Positions 54,301 through 63,850 of a stretch of DNA of 64,000 bases are shown piece by piece. The DNA lies in NCBI RefSeq assembly GCF_029227915.1, contig NC_079885.1, positions 29,019,001 to 29,083,000 on the forward strand. Direction: 5' to 3'. This DNA is from Hydractinia symbiolongicarpus. Its lineage: Eukaryota > Cnidaria > Hydrozoa > Anthoathecata > Hydractiniidae. A program made the translations under genes and the position numbers. The notes under the pieces were generated by a model. The model had not been told where the DNA came from. It ran no database searches and saw nothing but the letters and a program-made list of their open reading frames with translations. Positions within the stretch are counted from its first letter, which is position 1; each line of letters begins with the position of its first letter.

Positions 54301-56542
54301 TGCGTTGAAGAAATAGAGGCAGTTTCAAAAACTACATTTCAATGACTTTCTAACGGTATCAGCCCGTTTGAGTTACAGCGGTTGCGTCACATATTCGTAC
54401 CAACATGTATTTAGTGATATTTTTCTGGTAATACTAGGCTGTATCGCTTTTAACAGTGAAACGATTGACTGTGGGACTTAATTGAAGTAACTGTGGAATG
54501 TGACCTTATAAATGTGATGAGTGAGCTAAATGGACCCCAAGAAAAAACATTCTTCTTAATTTGACATGATTGCCGCAACTCAGTGATTACGCTGGTCGCT
54601 GTTTCGAGCGCTTCATTTAAAAATTTAGATAAATAAGTCTTTTTTTAATGTGGGACCAATCCTGGCCGGTAGCGCGCGTTGAAGAAATAGAGGCAGTTTC
54701 AAAAACTACATTTCAATGACTTTCTAACGGTATCAGTCCGTTTGAGTTACAGCGGTTGTGTCACATATTCGTACCAACATGTATTTAGTGATATTTTTCT
54801 GGTAATACTAGGCTGTATCGCTTTTAACAGTGAAATGATTGACTGTGGGACTTAATTGAAGTAACTTTGGAATGTGACCTTATAAATGTGATAAGTGAGC
54901 CAAATGGACCCCAAGAAATAACATTCTTCTTAATTTGACATGATTGCCGCAACTCAGTGATTACACTGGTCGCTGTTTGGAGCGCTTCATTTAAAAATTT
55001 AGATAAATAAGTCTTTTTTTACTGCGGGACCAATCCTGGCCGGTAGCGCGCGTTGAAGAAATAGAGGCAGTTTAAAAAACTACATTTCAATGACTTTCTA
55101 ACGGTATCAGTCCGTTTGAGTTACAGCGGTTGCGTCACATATTCGTACCATTATGTATTTAGTGATATTTTTTTGGTAATACTAGGTTGTATCGCTTTTA
55201 ACAGTGAAACGATTGACTGTGGGACTTAATTGAAGTGATTCTGGACTGTGACCTTATAAATGAGCCAATTGAACTCCAAGGATTAACATTCTTCTTAATA
55301 TGACAAATTGGCGAAACTCAGCGATTACACTGGGCGTTGTGGTAGCACTTCATTAAAAAATTGATATAAAATAAGTCATTTTTTACTGTGGGACCAATCC
55401 TGGCCGTTATCGCGCGCTAAAGAAATAGAGACAGTTTTAAAAACTACATTTCAATGACTTTCTAACGGTATCAATGCGCTTGAGTTACAACGGTTGCGTC
55501 ACATATTCGTACCAACATGTATTTAGTGACTTTTTTCCGATATTACTAAGTTGTATCGCTTTTAACAGTGAAACGATTGACTCTGGGATTTAATTGAAGT
55601 AACTTTAGACTGTGACCTTATAAATGTGATAAGTGAGCCAAATGGACCTCAAGAAATAAAATTCTTCTTAATTTGACATAATTGCCGGAACTCAGCGATT
55701 ACACTGGTCGCTGTTTGGGGCCCTTCATTTAAAAATTTAGATAAATAAGTCTTTTTTTACTGTGGGACCAATCCTGGCCGGTAGCGCGCGTTGAAGAAAT
55801 AGAGGCAGTTTCAAAAACTACATTTCAATGACTTTCTAACGGTATCAGTCCGTTTGAGTTACAGCGGTTGCGTCACATATTCGTACCAACATGTATTTAG
55901 CGGTAGTATTCGGATATTCCTAGGTTGCATCGCTTTTAACAGTGAAACGATTGACTGTGGTACTTAATTGAACTGATTTTGGACTGTGAACTTATAAATG
56001 TGATAAGTGAGACAATTGGACCCAAGAAATAACATTCTTCTTAATTTGACATGATTGCTGGAATTTACCGATTTCACTGGGCGCTGTGGTAGAACTTCAT
56101 TTAAAAATTTAGATAAATATGTCATTTCTTACTGTGGGACCAATCCTGGCCGTTATCGCGCGCTAAATAAATATAGACAGTTTCAAAAACTACAGTTCAA
56201 TGACTTTCTAACGGTATCAATCCGCTTGAGTTACAACGGTTGCGTCAGATATTCGTACCAACATGTATTTAGTGATTTTTTTCCGATATTACTAAGTTGT
56301 ATCGCTTTTAACAGTGAAACGATTGACTCTGGGACTTAATTGAAGTAACTTTGGACTGTGACCTTATAAATGTGATAAGTAAGCGAAATGGACCCCAAGA
56401 AATAACATTCTTCTTAATTTGAAATGATTGCCGCAACTCAGTGATTACACTGGTCGCTGTTTGGAGCGCTTCATTTAAAAATTTAGATAAATAAGTCTTT
56501 TTTGACTGTGGGACCAATCCTGGCCGGTAGCGCGCGTTGAAG
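51335..56542 (+). repeat. Fourteen-monomer higher-order repeat, copy 2 (5208 bp)
   Basis: Starts: 51335, 51708, 52082, 52454, 52828, 53199, 53572, 53946, 54311, 54685, 55059, 55423, 55797 and 56169. The type order is the same as copy 1, with the same 365-bp monomers in the same places (53946 and 55059). Differences are scattered single-base changes such as TCATTTTTAACTG at 53900. The copy ends near 56366, where GTAAGCGAAATGG replaces the sequence found at the copy 1/copy 2 boundary. This is the longest repeated unit in the window. Confidence 0.93.
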
Positions 56543-59500
56543 AAATAGAGGCAGTTTTAAAAACTACATTTCAATGACTTTCTAACGGTATCAGTCCGTT
56601 TGAGTTACAGCGGTTGCGTCACATATTCGTACCAACATGTATTTAGCGGTAGTATTCGGATATTCCTAGGTTGCATCGCTTTTAACAGTGAAACGATTGA
56701 CTGTGGTACTTAATTAAACTGATTTTGGACTGTGAACTTATAAATGTGATAAGTGAGACAATTGGACCCAAGAAACAACATTCTTCTTAATTTGACATGA
56801 TTGCTGGAATTTACCGATTTCACTGGGCGCTGTGGTAGAACTTCATTTAAAAATTTAGATAAATATGTCATTTCTTACTGTGGGACCAATCCTGGCCGTT
56901 ATCGCGCGCTAAAGAAATAGAGGCAGTTTCAAAAACTACATTTCAATGACTTTCTAACGGTATCAGCCCGTTTGAGTTAAAGCGGTTGCGTCACATATTC
57001 GTACCAACATGTATTTAGTGATATTTTTTTGGTAATACTAGGTTGTATCGCTTTTAACAGTGAAACGATTGACTGTGGGACTTAATTGAAGTGATTCTGG
57101 ACTGTGACCTTATAAATGAGCCAATTGAACTCCAAGGATTAACATTCTTCTTAATATGACAAATTGGCGGAACTCAGCAATTACACTGGGCGTTGTGGTA
57201 GCACTTTATTAAAAAATTGATATAAAATAAGTTATTTTTTACTGTGGGACCAATCCTGGCCGTTATCGCGCGCTAAAGAAATATAGACAGTTTTAAAAAC
57301 TACATTTCAATGACTTTCTAACGGTATCAATCCGCTTGAGTTACAACGGTTGCGTCACATATTCGTACCAACATGTATTTAGTGACTTTTTTCCGATATT
57401 ACTAAGTTGTATCGCTTTTAACAGTGAAACAATTTACTCTGGGACTTAATTGAATTAACTTTGGACTGTGACCTTATAAATGTGATAAGTGAGCCAAATG
57501 GACCCCAAGAAATAAAATTCTTCTTAATTTGACATAATTGCCGGAACTCAGCGATTACACTGGTCGCTGTTTGGGGCCCTTCATTTAAAAATTTAGATAA
57601 ATAAGTCTTTTTTTACTGTGGGACCAATCCTGGCCGGTAGCGCGCGTTGAAGAAATAGAGGCAGTTTCAAAAACAACATTTCAATGACTTTCTAACGGTA
57701 TCAGTCCGTTTGAGTTACAGCGGTTGCGTCACATATTCGTACCAACATGTACTTAGCGGTAGTATTCGGATATTCTTAGGTTGCATCGCTTTTAACAGTG
57801 AAACGATTGACTGTGGTACTTAATTGAACTGATTTTGGACTGTGAACTTATAAATGTGATAAGTGAGACAATTGGACCCAAGAAATAACATTCTTCTAAA
57901 TTTGACATGATTGCTGGAATTTACCGATTTCACTGGGCGCTGTGGTAGAACTTCATTTAAAAATTTAGATAAATATGTCATTTCTTACTGTGGGACCAAT
58001 CCTGGCCGTTATCGCGCGCTAAAGAAATATAGACAGTTTTAAAAACTACATTTCAATGACTTTCTAACGGTATCAATCCGCTTGAGTTACAACGGTTGCG
58101 TCACATATTCGTACCAACATGTATTTAGTGATTTTTTTCCGATATTACTAAGTTGTATCGCTTTTAACAGTGAAGCGATTGACTCTGGGACTTAATTGAA
58201 GTAACTTTGGACTGTGACCTTATAAATGTGATAAGTGAGCCAAATGGACCCCAAGAAATAACATTCTTCTTAATTTGACATGATTGCCGGAACTCAGCGA
58301 TTACACTGGTCGCTGTTTGGGGCCCTTCATTTAAAAATTTAGATAAATAAGTCTTTTTTTACTGTGGGACCAATCCTGGCCGGTAGCGCGCGTTGAAGAA
58401 ATAGAGGCAGTTTCAAAAACTACATTTCAATGACTTTCTAACGGTATCAGTTCGTTTGAGTTACAGCGGGTGAGTCACATATTCGTACCAACATGTATTT
58501 AGTTATTTTTTTCCGATATTACTAAGTTGTATCGCTTTTAACAGTGAAACGATTGACTCTGGGACTTAATTGAAGTAACTTTGGACTGTGACCTTATAAA
58601 TGTGATAAGTGAGCCAAATGGACCCCAAGAAATAACATTTTTCTTAATTTGACATGATTGCCGGAACTCAGCGATTACACTGGTCGCTGTTTGGGGCCCT
58701 TCATTTAAAAATTTAGATAAATAAGTCTTTTTTTACTGTGGGACCAATCCTGGCCGGTAGCGCGCGTTGAAGAAATAGAGGCAGTTTTAAAAACTACATT
58801 TCAATGACTTTCTAACGGTATCAGTCCGTTTGAGTTACAGCGGTTGCGTCACATATTCGTACCAACATGTATTTAGCGGTAGTATTCGGATATTCCTAGG
58901 TTGCATCGCTTTTAACAGTGAAACGATTGACTGTGGGACTTAATTGAAGTAACTTTGGAATGTGACCTTATAAATGTGATAAGTGAGCCAAATCGACCCC
59001 AAGAAATAACATTCTTTTTAATTTGACATGATTGCCGCAACTCAGTGATTACACTGGTCGCTGTTTGGAGCGCTTCATTTAAAAATTTAGATAAATAAGC
59101 CTTTTTTTACTGTGGGACCAATCCTGGCCGGTAGCGCGCGTTGAAGAAGTAGAGGCAGTTTAAAAACTACATTTCAATGAATTTCTAACGGTATCTGTCC
59201 GTTTGAGTTACAGCGGTTGCGTCACATATTCGTACCAACATGTATTTAGTGATATTTTTCTGGTAATACTAGGTTGTATCGCTTTTAACAGTGAAACGAT
59301 TGACTGTGGGACTTAATTGAAGTGATTCTGGACTGTGACCTTATAAATGAGCCAATTGAACTCCAAGGAATAATATTCTTCTTAATATGACATGATTGCC
59401 GGAACTCAGCGATTACACTGGGCGTTGTGGTAGCACTTCATTTAAAAATTCATAAAAAAATAAGTCATTTTTTACTGTGGGACCAATCCTGGCCGTTATC

Positions 59501-60274
59501 GCGCGCTAAAGAAATATAGACAGTTTTAAAAACTACATTTCATTGACTTTCTAAGGGTGTCAATCCGCTTAAGTTACATCGGTTGCGTCGCGTATTCGTT
59601 CCAACATGTACTTAGTGATTTTTTTCCGATATTACTAAGTTGCATTGCTTTTGACAGTGAAACGATTGACTGTGGGACTTAATTGAAGTGATTCTGTACT
59701 GTGACCTTATAAATGTGATAAATGAGCCAAATGGACTCCAAGGAATAACATTCTTCTTAATTTGACATGAGTGGTGGAATTCAGCGATTACACTCGGTCC
59801 TATGGTAGCCCTTCACTTAAAAATTTATATAAAATAAGTCATTTTTTACTGTTGGACCAATCCTGGCTGTTAGCACGCGCTGAATAAATAGGAACAGTTT
59901 CAAAGACTACATTTTATTGACTTTCTGGCGGTATAAATCCGTTTGAGTTACAACTGTTGCGTCACATATTCGTACCAACATGTATTTAGCGGTATTATTC
60001 GGATATTACTAGGTTGCATCGCTTTTAACAGTGAATTGACTGTGGGACTTAATTGAAATTTTTCTGGACTGTGACCTTACAAATGTGATAAATGAGCCAA
60101 TTGGACTCCAAAGAATAACATTCTTCTTAATTTGACATGATTGCTGCAATTCAGCGATTACACTCGGCCCAATGGTATCGCTTCACTTAAAAATTTAGAT
60201 AAAGTAAGTCATTTTTTACTGTGGGACCAATCCTAGCCGTTAGCGCGCGCTGAAGAAATAGAGACAGTTTCAAA
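56543..60274 (+). repeat. Distal end of the satellite array
   Basis: Starts: 56543 (C), 56915 (B''/C), 57279 (B'), 57653 (C), 58025 (B'), 58399 (C), 58773 (C), 59147 (C), 59512 (B'/D-like), 59886 (E) and 60256 (partial). No A-type monomer occurs here. The last two full monomers are the least typical: CTAAGGGTGTC and GTTACATCGG near 59552, and GTGAATTGACTG with a 4-bp loss near 60036. The E-type monomer at 59886 is the only E outside the first 2.6 kb. The array stops inside a monomer after GAGACAGTTTCAAA at 60274. Confidence 0.9.
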
Positions 60275-60876
60275 TTCTTTTATAATACTAACAATGATCA
60301 ACAAGGTATGAGAGAGCCAGCCACGGAGAAGAAAAAAAAATCAGAATCATCTGCGAAAGTATTCCTAAGGGAATTAAGACAAGAGAATTTAATAGACATT
60401 TGAAACTAGGTGATGCAAGAATAAAAAGTTTTCCAGGTACAAATGTGAAGAATCTTGGCCATTATGCCCTACCCACCCTAATGGACGAGCGCCCCGATAT
60501 CGTTGTGTTGCACGTAGGAATTAACAATCTTCTTAATATGGACGAAAACGACAAAACTGAAGAACAAATTGTTAATAACATTGTAAACATAGTAGATAAA
60601 TGTAAAGAGCATGGCGTGGAAAAAGTTTTTATATCAAGTATCATCAGGTGCAAGCGAGTATATTTTGAGAAAATTAATAAAGTGAATAGAGCCGTAGAAG
60701 ATAAAGCTATTGCACACGACCATATTTTTGTAAACAACGAAATGATTAAAGAGCTCAACTTGTGGAAAGATGGTCTACACTTAAATGATAATGGGAAAGT
60801 ATTTTTAGCCAATAATTTTTTGAATTATTTAAATAATTTTTTATATGTAAACACGGTTTCTTGGGTTGTTCCGTAA
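60275..60876 (+). pseudogene. LINE ORF1 fragment with SGNH/GDSL esterase-like domain
   Basis: Codons from 60340 to the TAA at 60874 read one continuous SGNH-hydrolase-like domain. Block I survives as CESIPKGI with Ser at 60358. The GIN block has Gly at 60517 and Asn at 60523. The C-terminal DGLHLN has the Asp/His pair at 60769 and 60778. The usual Gly-Asp before the serine is Cys-Glu here. The stretch 60281-60331 is open in a different frame (YNTNNDQQ, then Lys-rich), joined across an A9 run at 60332-60340, so a frameshift there is likely. The N-terminal part of ORF1 is missing, cut by the satellite junction. In CR1-group elements this domain is thought to have lipid or ester hydrolase activity; its role in retrotransposition is not settled. 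Confidence 0.75.
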
Positions 60877-60962
60877 CTTTAAGTGATGTCTCAAATAAGG
60901 AGCAAGATGGATTTTCTAATGAATGTGATTTAGAAAATGCTAAACATGTGCGGCTTAAGCAT

Positions 60963-61602
60963 CCGAATAATCCTTTGCTTTGCTCTTTAAACTTAAATAG
61001 CTTAAAGAACAAGATAGTAGATGTTCGCGAAGTTGTAACAAAAATATCACCAGATTACTTTGTTTTGGCAGAAACTAAATTAAACTTTGAATTTCCGTCT
61101 GCTCAATTTGATATTGAAAATTATGAAATACGAAACAGAAGGGACAGGGATAAAAATGGAGGGGGACTTATTGAATACGCCAAAAAAAGGGCTGATTTGT
61201 AAGCAATTATCGAACCTTGAGCCAAAGAAAAATGAAGTTATTTGTTCTGAGATTACAGTGAGAAATAAAAAATGGGCCATTTTTAGTGTATATAGACCAC
61301 TAGAATCTTCTAACTTAAGTAATTTTTTCATTGAGATAGAACGCTCGCTTGATTTGGCTTTCAGAACTTATGATAATGTTGTAGTCATGGGCGATACAAA
61401 TATTGATTGTGATGACTCAAGTTCGACAGGTTTTGACAGTTTTACAACTTTTTGCGAAACCTACAATTTAAAAAATTTAATAAAACAAAAAACATGTTTC
61501 ACAAATACTCGTGCATCACGAATAGATGTGTTTTTAACAAATAAACATGCTTCCATAATTCTAAATCTTTTGAAACTGGACTTAGTGACCACCACCATAT
61601 GA
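60963..61602 (+). other. APE-type endonuclease domain of the LINE ORF2 (broken)
   Basis: Exonuclease-endonuclease-phosphatase fold motifs appear in order. SLNLNSL has Asn at 60990 and 60996. AETKL has the metal-binding Glu at 61071. DKNGGGLIEY follows near 61152. After the first frame change come VMGDTNID (Asp 61393, Asn 61399) and SRIDVFLTN (Asp 61525). After a second change comes GLSDHHH (Ser 61584, Asp 61587, His 61590). All the expected catalytic positions are therefore still present, though spread over three frames. This domain in LINEs makes the first-strand nick at the target site. Confidence 0.85.
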
Positions 61603-62288
61603 TTTCTACTTTTATGAAGACTTTTTTAGTACGTTTAAAATCGAAAGAGATATCGTATAGGTGTTTTAAAAAATTTGATGAGCAAGTTTTTCTTGAAGAA
61701 GTAAGGAGCACAGATTTTTGTTGTGATAACATAGATCCAAATAAAAGTTATGAGAACCTTGTACTGAAATTTCGAAGTATAATTGATAAACATGCACCTA
61801 TAAAAATTAAATTAGTTCGGGGTAACGAAGAAAATAAAAATAAAAAATTACGAAAAGCAATTTACACAAGATCTCGTCTTACAGATGAAAATAGGGCAAA
61901 ATATAAAAAGCAAAGAAATAAGTGTGTTAGTATGAGACGACAGGCGATTAAAGAGCATTTTAATAGTGTTATGGAGGGTGGCATTATTCAAAATAAGAAA
62001 TTTGGGAGCACTGTTAAACCTTTCCTTACTAACAAATCAGGTAAGAGCTCTAATGAAATTATGATTGTTCACGATGACATTATAGTAACGGATGAAAATG
62101 AATTAGCGGAAATTTTCAATGAAGAGTACATACATATAGTTGAAAAATATAGTGGAGTTAAACCAGTGTCGCTACGAAATTATCAATCTGAAAATAGAAA
62201 TGAAGTTATATAAAAGATTCTGGAAACATATAAAAATCACCCTAGTATTCTTGAAATTAAAAATTCACTAATTGATCAAAATAATGAA
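61599..62288 (+). other. ORF2 linker between endonuclease and reverse transcriptase, with in-frame stop
   Basis: A lysine- and arginine-rich stretch of about 200 codons without catalytic motifs (for example KNKKLRKAIYTRSRL, then KKQRNKCVSMRRQAIKEHF). This is typical of the region between the endonuclease and the reverse transcriptase palm in CR1 and jockey-like LINEs. The TAA at 62211-62213 interrupts the frame. The same frame is open again straight afterwards through 62450, so the stop is a point lesion, not the end of a protein. Confidence 0.75.
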
Positions 62289-63175
62289 ATGTTGTTTAAC
62301 TTTAAGGAAGTCTCGGAAAATGAAGTCTCTAAACTTTTCTGGGATCTAAAAGTTGGTGTGGCATCTGGAGATGACAAGATAACGGCTAAAATGGTGAAGT
62401 TAGCAAAACCTTATTTGATAAAACCCTTACCAAATGCCATTAACAACACTTTCTGTTTTTCCGAGGAGAGCCAAACGCGCTACTGTATCCCCTATTGATA
62501 AAGGTGGGAAAGATAAATTATGTGTAAACAACTATAGACCAGTCAGCATTTTAAATATATTTTCAAAATTTTATGAGAGAATAATTAAATCTCAAATTGT
62601 TGATTATATTGATAAAAAACTTTCAGAATTTTTATCAGCCTATAGGGAATCATATGGCACACAACATGTACTTATAAGATTATTGGAAGAATGGAAAGAA
62701 AAATTAGATAAACATTACGTAGTTGGTGCAGTTTTAATTGATCTATCTAAAGCTTTTGATTGCGTGCCTCATGATTTACTTATTGCTAAATTAAATGCCT
62801 ATGGCTTTAGCCAGGATGCCCTACTTCTAATTTTATCGTACCTTTCTGACAGAGAGCAATCTACCCGCATAAATAATCAGCATAGTCTTTTCCAATTAAT
62901 TCTGTCTGGAGTACCCCAAGGATCAATTTTAGGACCTATTTTATTTAACATTTTTTTAATGACTTTATTTATTTTATTAAAAAAGCCAGTGTACACAATA
63001 ATGCTGATGACAATTCCCTTTCTGCTTTCTCAAACTCAATTTCAAACTTAATGAAACTTTTAGAATGTGAATCTAATATAGCACTAGTGTGGTTGAAAAA
63101 TAACAAAATGATGGCGAATCCAAAAAATTTCAATCAATCATTGTCACCAGAGATAAATGTAACAATTGTGATTTA
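62289..63175 (+). other. Reverse transcriptase domain of the LINE ORF2 (broken)
   Basis: The RT core blocks are recognisable. A SGDDKI block near 62367 is followed, after a frame change, by NNYRPVSILN (near 62530). Motif A is LIDLSKAFD, with its aspartates at 62740 and 62758. Motif B is LSGVPQGSILGP (62902 onward). Motif C reads NADDNSL with the Asp-Asp pair at 63006-63011, in a third frame reached across a T7 run. The residue before ADD is Asn where Tyr or Phe is more usual. The finger, palm and catalytic aspartates are thus all preserved in sequence but not in one frame. Confidence 0.88.
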
Positions 63176-63850
63176 GTGGTAAAAATTGGTGACAAGTTAA
63201 TTAAAACAGAAAGCGAAGTTAAAATACTAGGAGTGACCATTGATAATGGCTTGAATTTCGACTCTCACATTTCTAAACTTATCAAAAAACCATCAGCACA
63301 ACTGAATGCACTGTTTAGACTTAGCACGTTTTTATCTCACAAAGCCAAATTAGCGCTGGTACAAAGTTTTATATACTCTAACTTTAATTATTGCCCTTTA
63401 GTATGGAATTTCTCTTCATATAAATCTTTGTTGAGAATTAAAAAGAGAGCTTTGCGTTTCTTATTAAATGATAGTGATAGTACTTACGACGAACTCCTTT
63501 TGAAAGCAGGAAAATACCAAATGAGCGTCTATAGACTTAAAACATTATGTACAGAAATATATAAGACTTTGCACGAACTCAATCCGACATACATTAAAGA
63601 TATCTTTAAATTTCATGGGAGTGGTAGACCAGTGAGATCACAAAATGTTAATAATTTAACAGTCCCAAATATAGATACCGTTAGTTTTGGAACAAAAAGT
63701 CTCTTTTCCCTGGAGCCAAAAATATGGAATAAATTACCCAATCACTTGAAATCCTTAGAGTCTCTTAGTACTTTTAAAAATGCGATCAAAAGTTGGAATG
63801 GAAGTAAATGTTTTTGTGAGGTATGTGAATTGTCCCAAACACGCTTTTAG
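63128..63850 (+). other. C-terminal part of the LINE ORF2 (RT thumb region and Cys-rich end)
   Basis: The longest uninterrupted piece of the element. It opens with the end of the RT (IIVTRDKC, then KILGVTIDNGLNF near 63218) and continues through HISKLIKK and LVQSFIYSNFNYCPLVW. It ends with SFGTKSLFSLEPKIWNKLP and a KCFCEVC motif (Cys at 63809, 63815 and 63824) before the TAG at 63848. The order and the final W-N-x-L-P and Cys motifs are typical of CR1-type LINE tails in invertebrates. The first GTG in this frame (63176) is not a real start. Confidence 0.82.

Larger units (their letters stand above)
1..60274 (+). repeat. Satellite DNA array, ~372-bp monomer, head to tail
   Basis: An uninterrupted tandem array with 162 complete monomers between register points 12 and 60256, plus partial monomers at both ends. 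Typical monomer lengths are 371, 372, 373 and 374 bp, a 364/365-bp class, and one deleted 303-bp monomer. All copies share one orientation. Landmarks in order within a monomer: CpG-rich GCGCG tract, AAATAG, CTACATTTCA, GACTTTCTAACGG, GTTGCGTCACATATTCGTAC, CAACATGTAT, TTTAACAGTGAAACGATT, GGACTTAATTGAA, GACCTTATAAATGTGATAA, AATAACATTCTTCTTAATTT, GACATGATTGC, CAGCGATTACACTGG, TAGATAAATAAGTCATTT, CTGTGGGACCAATCC. No gene is present: open frames reach only about 94 codons and recur with the repeat period. Function is not shown by the sequence; large satellite blocks of this kind are commonly pericentromeric, centromeric or subtelomeric heterochromatin. Confidence 0.97.
60861..63850 (+). pseudogene. 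LINE ORF2 (APE endonuclease, reverse transcriptase), inactivated
   Basis: A span of about 996 codons, the usual size of a CR1-type ORF2, overlaps the end of ORF1 by 16 bp in another frame. No ATG precedes the endonuclease in its frame, so the original start is unknown. Reading the domains in order requires frame changes at about 61182-61188 (A7 run), 61550-61575, 62455-62475, 62951-62957 (T7 run) and 63122-63127 (A6 run), plus reading past a TAA at 62211-62213. The intact protein would nick the target DNA and prime cDNA synthesis on it. Whether all the breaks are biological is uncertain because three sit in homopolymers. Confidence 0.85.

Noticed and set aside
3565-56517. Open frames of 62-94 codons within 1-60274 on both strands (for example 3565-3774, 6119-6385, 41408-41614, 53732-53920, 56308-56517)
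   Set aside because: They lie entirely inside satellite monomers, cross monomer boundaries, recur with the repeat and differ between copies by indels and stops. They show no domain or protein-like conservation.
59550-59560. TAAGGG as a trace of telomeric repeat near the array end
   Set aside because: A single hexamer-like occurrence created by one substitution in CTAACGG; not tandem.
1-60274. CRISPR-like array
   Set aside because: The repeats are full 372-bp monomers without unique spacers, in a clearly eukaryotic context.
60462-61732. Minus-strand open frames at 60462-60812, 60755-61012, 61080-61331 and 61499-61732
   Set aside because: They are antisense to recognisable esterase and endonuclease coding sequence of the LINE and contain no motif of their own.
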